A stretch of DNA of 64,000 nucleotides from Adiantum capillus-veneris (lineage: Eukaryota; Streptophyta; Polypodiopsida; Polypodiales; Pteridaceae), in contig CM043967.1 in the NCBI GenBank assembly GCA_014529385.2, positions 1,832,501 through 1,896,500 on the forward strand. The letters run 5' to 3'. The notes below the pieces were generated by a model that worked only from the letters and a program-made list of their open reading frames with translations, ran no database searches and was not told where the DNA came from. The position numbers and the translations under genes were made by a program. Position 1 is the stretch's first letter. Every line of letters starts with the position of its first letter. This document shows positions 57,877 through 64,000 of the stretch, in pieces.

Positions 57877-58049
57877 AAAGTGGTACATTATTTTTTTAGA
57901 AATAGGACCACATTAGCACCATGGCTAAAGTTGGAGCAAGGCCTTGAGGGTGGAACTGATTTTGCAAATGATGAAATGGATGCCAAACTCAATCAGAGGG
58001 AGACTGATCGTCTTGGGGGCTCTCATAACTCTGATCAATTGAGGAGATG

Positions 58050-58930
58050 CATTCAGTGAGAGCTAAGAGATTTTCTCCCTTGCAAGGGTCTCATGAAGCA
58101 GACAAGAAGGGAAAAGGAAAGGATGAGATGGATAGTAGTGATGGGAGAAAATGGAGTTAGAAAACAACACATAGATAGTCTAAGAGGAAGAATGAGGTGG
58201 ATGCAATCATCATGGAGATAGATGATCAGTACAATGATAGGTGGGATATTGACATTGATCATCACAACAAGCATAGAGCCAGAGACAAGAAGTTGAGTAA
58301 GATGGAAAAATCCAGACACACAGAGTATGAGACACATCATCATAGGACCAGACATCAAATAAATCTAATGACCTACATATTCATTTTCTATATTTAAGGG
58401 TGGAAAAATGATCCCAATTTTCATGTATAGACATTCAAGCAATACATAGAATTGAAGGACATCAATGAGGAAAAATGGGTAGAATACTTTCCACAAACCT
58501 TGGAGGACACAACAAGGAAGTGGTATTACCACTATCCAGCCTGCAAGATGAAGACGTACAAAAAATTAATCAAGGAATTTCATCTAGAGTACATTGGTGA
58601 TAGAGGCAATAAACATACTGTGTGAACAAGATAAGATTAAGCAAGGTAAGAAATAAATTAGAAGCTATGCTGAGAAGATAAAAGAGATTACCAAAAAAAT
58701 AAATGAACCTCCTTCCAGAAAACAAATATGATCTTGTTTACTTAGTGTCTTCAAAAGTAAAAATTTAAGGGAATAGGAGGTACTGGCATAGACAAAGAAA
58801 CTCAATGATGTAGTGCAAAGGGTCTTGAAACTAGAGCTAGAGGCCAAGAAAGATAAGGGCCACAAGGAGAAGGGACTTTAGTGACAACGTGTCATCAATA
58901 GAGGAGTCAAAGGCCAATTTCAATTCAATC
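58050..58930 (+). pseudogene. Retrotransposon gag relic
   Basis: After a charged, histidine-rich stretch (58197-58397), the frame near 58430 reads FKQYIELKDINEEKWVEYFP, TLEDTTRKWYYHYPACKM and KLIKEFHLEYIGD. This is the central Retrotrans_gag pattern (F...L...A..WY..L....I..W..L...F). Stops and frameshifts follow, with recognisable helix-rich remnants up to about 58920 (LNDVVQRVLKLELEAKK). No LTR assigned. Confidence 0.6.
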
Positions 58931-59179
58931 TCATCAGATAGTGAGTCAGATGATCAGGCAACAAACAAGAAGAAAGGGCCATGGACAAAGAAAATTGAGG
59001 CAATGTCCAAATAGTATGCAAAAATGTTGAATATCAGATCATCAATAGTCAAGGTTAAAACCTAGAGATTGAAATGTAAGTCATGTGAGACCAAGGATTT
59101 TATAATCTACCTCACTTCCCACCCTCTTGCCCCTTATATAGGCAAATCCCTGAGCTCAATTTAGACTCGCCCCTGACCT

Positions 59180-59744
59180 CTAGTCCCTTGGCCTGACTGA
59201 CATTGCTCCACCCTTGGAGACGTGTTTTTGTCCTAGAAAACAAAAGTGAGAATTCTCTTCTTAAGAACATTAATGTTGAGTCCCAAGTGCAACTTCCTCA
59301 CGTCTATCTTTAATGATTTTTGATGCACATGATGATATGTACGTTGTTCAAGACAGTCAAGAATGCACTCAAGATCATGTGGTTGGTTTGGAGGTTCAAT
59401 GAAATCAACCAAATTGTTTTTGGTTAGTGACAATTTTGTCCCTATGCAAGCATTGATGTAAACAACTTACATGAAAATCTAGATGAGTACGAGAGTTCTT
59501 AGGTAAAGAGAGTTTTGAAGACATACCTCCAACTTGCTTAAGTATCTTAAATGGCCCAAAATTTAGGTATTGGTCCAATTTTTAGAGTTTTTGAATGTCC
59601 TGGCACACATGAAAGGTCCTCTTTCCCTTTCAAAACGACTGTTAAATTTGGGATCACAATCACTCACAATCTTTTTGGGCGACCCATACAGTCTATACAT
59701 ATTTTCCACAAATAACTTGGCTAACTCTGAGGTTCTAATTGTGG
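59180..59744 (-). pseudogene. Chromovirus integrase and chromodomain relic
   Basis: Minus strand. 59744-59620 encodes integrase core TIRTSELAKLFVENMYRLYG then SPKKIVSDCDPKFNSRF (second catalytic Asp region; cysteine in place of Arg after it). An internal deletion joins this to FGPFKILKQVGG and LSLPKNSRTHLDFHV (C-terminal barrel, about 59560-59470). Then 59433-59290 carries IEPPNQPHDLECILDCLEQR and TYHHVHQKSLKIDV, a decayed chromodomain. It is cut at its N-terminal side by the hairpin repeat cluster at 59745. Confidence 0.7.
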
Positions 59745-60112
59745 ACGGTAGGCATAGAACCAGTTTCCGAAGACCGTCTGCGTTTTTCGGTAGAAAAACA
59801 CAACCGGATTTCACCTACGGCTTGTGTATTTGAAGTTTCTTATGTCCGTTTGACCTATGGCTTTCCATACATGTTCTTGACATTGCCTTAAGAGTACCTA
59901 ATGGACTACGGATGGTTTCGGTAGGCATAGAATCCATTTCCGAAATCCGTTTGCGTTTTTCCATAGAAAAACCCAACCGGATTTGACCTACGATGTAGAA
60001 GTCGTTTATGAAGTCCGTTTGCGTTTTTCCGAAGAAAAACCCAACCGGACTTCAAAAACGGCTTGTATTTTGGGCGTTTCTTCTATCTGTTTGACCTACG
60101 GCTTGTTATATG
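59745..60112. repeat. Cluster of three hairpin-forming repeats
   Basis: Two long units starting CGGTAGGCATAGAA (59745 and 59920) and a third partial unit contain TCCGTTTGCGTTTTTC and, a few bases on, GAAAAACCCAACCGGA, which pair with each other (13 of 16). Hairpins lie at about 59774-59812, 59967-60004 and 60017-60054. GACCTACGGCTTG-type phrases separate them. Confidence 0.8.
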
Positions 60113-60478
60113 CCCCCGCCCAACCTTTTTTGAGGAGGAAGCTTGTCTCTAAGAGCAACGATGGCACTCTTGTTGCTCCCTAGAGGACTTTCATGTGTAA
60201 AGATGAGAGTTGAGCTTTGAATGTATTTTGAGCTGGTCAAATGAAGTCAAAGAAGCTCAAGAGGAGTGTCACATGTCGGCCGGTTATTAAAAATGCTAGA
60301 GGAGAGTGAGAGAGAAGCTCTGTGGAGTGTTGTGATGGTTTTTTGAGCAAGCAATGAGCCACCATCTTTGCCTTTTGTGTTTTGTCACTCCTCCCTTCCC
60401 CTTTTCTTCTTCTATTCTGCTCTCGTACTAGCCGCGGCGCCGACGGAGCGTGTGTACGCCCGGGCCGCTGGTTCTTTG

Positions 60479-60486
<8 letters not shown>

Positions 60487-60572
<86 letters not shown>
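60487..60572. repeat. (GA)n microsatellite
   Basis: About 42 GA units after CACACACAGAG. ORFs over it are Arg-Glu / Ser-Leu artefacts. Confidence 0.98.
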
Positions 60573-60574
<2 letters not shown>

Positions 60575-60898
60575 TTCTGTGTGCTTTACATGCTGTCACT
60601 AAGAATGCCGAATGATGACAGTAAGATGCAAACGTTTCCGTTGGTCATGCAGGGATATGCAAGCTTTTTGTTAATGTATTTAAATCTTTTTTATTCTATT
60701 TTTGGATATACAAAACCCTAAAACTAATTAACTTTAACCCTAAAATTAATTTCAAGAAACCCTAAAATACAATTAACAATAACAAATGTGAATATAAAAT
60801 TAAATAACAATAACAAATTAAAATTAAACAACAATAACAATTTGAATTTGAAAATTAAATAACAAATTTAGATATAAAATTAAACCAAAATTAAAATT

Positions 60899-61046
60899 AA
60901 TGTGTGTGTGTGTGTGCGTGTGAGAAATGAGATTGTGCACTCACATACACTCGTATGTGTGCACAAAGCTTCCGGAGTAGCTTCCACATCTGCAAAAAAA
61001 AACACACACACACACATTGTGTTACACACACACACACACACACACA
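60899..61046. repeat. GT and CA microsatellites
   Basis: TG run at 60900-60920 and CA runs at 61002-61016 and 61025-61046. Confidence 0.95.
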
Positions 61047-61221
61047 AATAACCAAAAAACAAGGACAAAAGGTTTACCTGCAGCAAGTAGAGAAGATGCG
61101 ATGGTGTTTGTCCAAGCCCGTAGTAGTCCAAAGGTGCAGATCTGGCCGCGAGTTGAGTGACGAGAGAGAGAGAGAATGAGTTTTTGGAAACGCGCAGAAA
61201 ATAAGCCCGCGGTTTCGTTTT

Positions 61222-61429
61222 TACCAGTCGGTGTCGGTATACGCTGCTGTATACGTGTCAGTATACACTGTTGTAAACGCGTCGGTATCTGCGTTGGTAT
61301 ACGCGATGGAAATTGAAATTTGAATTTTTTTTAAAATCTGAGCTCCCTCCAGTATTGCCGATGCACATACTGACGCCCGCCAATGACGTCGGTAAGTTGG
61401 CATCGGTATTCAAGTGATCTCTAGTAGTG
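61222..61429 (+). repeat. CACTA 3' terminus with GTCGGTATACGC subterminal repeats
   Basis: Repeats of (G)TCGGTATACGC and variants (61222-61305), further copies GTCGGTA / ATCGGTATT (61378-61410), then CTAGTAGTG ending at 61429. Directly next is a TC microsatellite. The matching coding part was not found. Confidence 0.65.
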
Positions 61430-61502
61430 TCTCTCTCTCTCTATATATATATCACTCTCTATCTCTCCATTTCTCTCTCTCTGTCTACGTACCCTATCTC
61501 TT

Positions 61503-61549
<47 letters not shown>

Positions 61550-61613
61550 ATCTCTCTTTCTCTCTCTATTTCCCTATTTCCCTATCTCTCTCTCTGTATC
61601 GCTCTCCACTTCC

Positions 61614-61681
<68 letters not shown>

Positions 61682-61751
61682 CTCTCTTTCTCTTTCTCTC
61701 TCTCTCTCTATTCCCTATCTCTCTCTCTCTCTCTCTCTCTCTATTTTCCTA

Positions 61752-61825
<74 letters not shown>
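61430..61825. repeat. Compound (TC)n/(TA)n microsatellite, about 390 bp
   Basis: Almost pure CT with an AT block at 61647-61676. The 143-189-codon ORFs across it are Ser-Leu repeats, not genes. Confidence 0.98.
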
Positions 61826-61827
<2 letters not shown>

Positions 61828-62253
61828 GATCGAACGAGCGACTGAGCTAGGGAGATCCAAATGCCCACGACTGCGGAGGACTACACAACATCGACAAAGG
61901 CTGCATCAGAGGATCCAGGTCACTTTGGCTCGACATGCACAACGCCCGGTCAGACTATTGACCATGGAGGAGATTGATGAGATCCGCCAACGATAGATGC
62001 TGGATCTCCTATGATCTACCTATCCCAGCTAGCTGTTTTAGCCGTTTAGTCCACACCCTGCAGTTTAGGATTCCATAATATTTTATTTTGTCATTTTGTC
62101 ATCTTTTTACTCTGACCTTGTATCAGATCCACCACATTGTAACTTTCTTGTCTCATAGGTCACTTTGGCCTTTTGAAGACGTTAATATAACATTTCATTT
62201 CATTTCTCTCTTTAATTTTTCTTTATTTAATTATAATTTCCTACGCATACATT

Positions 62254-62255
<2 letters not shown>
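61826..62255. other. No supported gene
   Basis: A frame through 61826-61996 ends LLTMEEIDEIRQR and might be the tail of a CACTA ORF2. The phrase GGTCACTTTGGC occurs twice (61918 and 62158). Confidence 0.35.
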
Positions 62256-62329
<74 letters not shown>

Positions 62330-62372
62330 TACACACACACACACACACGATGTAGAGAGAGAGAGAGAGGGG

Positions 62373-62403
<31 letters not shown>

Positions 62404-62404
62404 A
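62256..62404. repeat. (CT)n, (CA)n and poly-G run
   Basis: CT repeat 62256-62326, CA repeat 62332-62348, GA repeat 62354-62369 and G-rich runs to 62404. Confidence 0.97.
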
Positions 62405-62539
62405 GAGTGACATAATACCTGCGCAGCAGGTTTCGGCCAAGATTTGAGCAGGCAAAAATGGCCCCTACACGCGCGGGTTTCCCTTTTTTTCCCCAAAATT
62501 TTTTGCGTCGCAAATTGCATCAATATACCCGTGGGAATT

Positions 62540-62709
62540 TGCATCGGATATATGCATGGCAAATAATGCCTTTCCACGCATATATCGACGCGCATTGCGA
62601 CGCGTATATCGACGCATATATTGACGTGCTCTAATTACGTCGATATATGCGTGGAAAGGCATGGCCATCGATATATGATGCGTCAATATCTTCATGTTAT
62701 GTTGTAGTG
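62540..62709 (+). repeat. CACTA 3' terminus with CGTCGATATATGCG subterminal repeats
   Basis: ACGCATATATCGACGC and inverted CGTCGATATATGCG copies (62575-62685) precede GTTATGTTGTAGTG, which ends at 62709. Same architecture as the ends at 12918 and 61429. Confidence 0.7.
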
Positions 62710-63291
62710 TTTGTAAGCATCCTCTAAATAATGCATTAAAATGAGTGCATCTTTGAAAATCATGCAAGCTAGTGTCCTACTAGTATATGATTCCTTCCTA
62801 GTAGCTATTAAAAAGAAATATAGAAAAAATGCATAGAATATATATATATAGATATATATATTGGAAGCTACCCTAGATATAGCATCTAGCTAGGGTGTGA
62901 GATGATAATAAGATAGTAAAAAAAAACCAATGCTTTTTGCCCCAAGTTAAAGAGGCGGAGCTATTGAAGCTTTTTTCATAGTACTTTCTATCGATAAAGT
63001 AAAAATAAGTTACCCTTGAGATAAATAATAGGATGAAATAGGAGGCTTATTATTATACTTAGATATGCATATTTACATTATAGGAAATATACTTATGTAT
63101 CTAGAAAGTTGCAAGATAGATCTTGTAGCATTTGTTCCCATTATGTACGTTGGAGAGGGGGAATGGGGAAAACACGCAGCACACAACACAATGCCTCACT
63201 ATAGCCCAAGGTATACACAACACCCCAATCCACTAGAGTTCACCTTCAAAATTCGACACTATCTACAAGGAAAAGATCACCTATACACGAC

Positions 63292-63294
<3 letters not shown>
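62710..63294. other. No recognisable gene
   Basis: AT-rich, with a TA repeat at about 62840-62862; no supported ORF. Confidence 0.5.

Positions 63295-63322
<28 letters not shown>
63295..63322. repeat. (CA)n microsatellite
   Basis: About 14 CA units; shorter CA runs near 63456-63470 and a CT run at 63891-63909. Confidence 0.95.
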
Positions 63323-64000
63323 TTTGCAATGTACCAAATAGACCCAATCATTCCTCTCTTCCCAATTCACAGCTTTCCACACGCACACAACCTCTCTCTA
63401 TCTCTCTTTGCACGACAAACCTCGGGGGGTACACACGGTGACATATGCTCAGAAACACACACACACACAAGAAAAGAAGAGAAGGGGGAAGAGGGAATGA
63501 CACCAAGAGATAGCAATGATGGCTTTCCCTGCATACACAACCATTTACAATCACTTCCCTGAGCGAGCACAACCCTCGGCCAAAAAAAGAACTATGGAAC
63601 AAATCCCAATGGCTCCCCCAAAAAGCCCATAAAAATTCACGTGCAGCTCCTTTTATAGGTGTTGGCTAAGAGATCCAAAAAAGAAAAACATGAGAGCTTC
63701 CCAGCTCGTGCACTCAACTTCAACTGCTTATACCATTTTTCTTTGAGTTACATATACTTGCCCTATTCCCTTTTAGCATGGTTGCATGGTGGACAACTCG
63801 GTTTGTTCTTGTCCGCCGGGTTTGTCCGCCCACCTGCCCTTTGGGCCTCTTTGCACATGGTGGTCCCCCATGGGCGAGCTTTGAACACACTCTCTCTCTC
63901 TCTCTCTCTGTGCTAGTTGTTGCATGAACTTCATGGTCTCCCGCTACTCTGAGCGCCATTGATGCAACGCCCGAATAGGTCCACCATCACCAGTGCTCCT
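63323..64000. other. No recognisable gene
   Basis: Short overlapping ORFs on both strands with no known domain. Confidence 0.5.

Noticed and set aside
60237-60721. Overlapping ORFs of 117-120 codons
   Set aside because: They depend on a GA microsatellite read in both directions; no domain outside it.
61414-61996. ORFs of 143 and 189 codons on the plus strand
   Set aside because: They are Ser-Leu repeats from a CT microsatellite.
1-64000. tRNA, rRNA, CRISPR arrays or bacterial-type operons
   Set aside because: Nothing in the sequence supports them. The tRNA-like strings found are retrotransposon primer sites of 11-18 bases.

Overview
This is a stretch of repeat-rich nuclear DNA from a land plant. 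The evidence is plant-type Ty3/gypsy LTR retrotransposons (a dual-RNase-H Tat-like element, chromodomain chromoviruses, initiator-Met-tRNA primer sites), CACTA (En/Spm) transposons with TNP2 and second-ORF proteins, GT-AG introns, long microsatellites, and no clear single-copy host gene. The species cannot be fixed from the sequence. The density and nesting of old elements suggest a large genome (gymnosperm, fern, lycophyte or bryophyte are all possible).

Layout. (1) 1-12918: the 3' part of a plus-strand CACTA element. Its TNP2 transposase gene is split by element A, a 7.65-kb gypsy element (654-8304, LTRs 654-1871 and 7094-8304). Beyond A come the rest of TNP2, a 250-bp foldback, a second-ORF gene with two visible introns, and a subterminal-repeat terminus at 12918. 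(2) 12919-14835: no recognisable gene; one CACTA-like terminus motif at 14378 and a primer-site-like motif at 14823. (3) 14836-43079: a Russian-doll nest on the minus strand. Element B (chromovirus-like; left LTR 14836-16205, right LTR 41396-43079) carries element C (20879-41162) in its 5' leader. C carries element D (26647-37877, with a perfect GGATC target duplication) between protease and reverse transcriptase. D's left LTR carries a 1339-bp CACTA-ended DNA element at a duplicated TTAA. (4) 43080-57000: AT-rich, mostly unrecognised DNA with a near-perfect 280-bp tandem duplication, a minus-strand CACTA relic ending at 47756, a decayed unknown ORF block (about 51.8-55.0 kb) that contains a 288-bp MITE and ends in a polypurine tract plus LTR-like start. 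(5) 57000-64000: relics of a gag and of an integrase/chromodomain, a cluster of hairpin repeats, two further CACTA 3' termini (61429 and 62709), and many long GA/CT/CA microsatellites.

Almost every coding region is broken. The longest intact reading frame is D's 1300-codon pol. It has substitutions at a reverse-transcriptase catalytic aspartate and at the integrase glutamate, so it is probably dead too. By-eye LTR divergence (about 2.5% for D in a sampled part, 3.7% for C) fits the order of nesting. The most unusual points are: the post-pol coiled-coil ORF of C; an inversion inside B's pol gene; CACTA termini whose subterminal repeats differ at one motif position; the TTAA-flanked CACTA-like element; and an unrecognised leader ORF in D.
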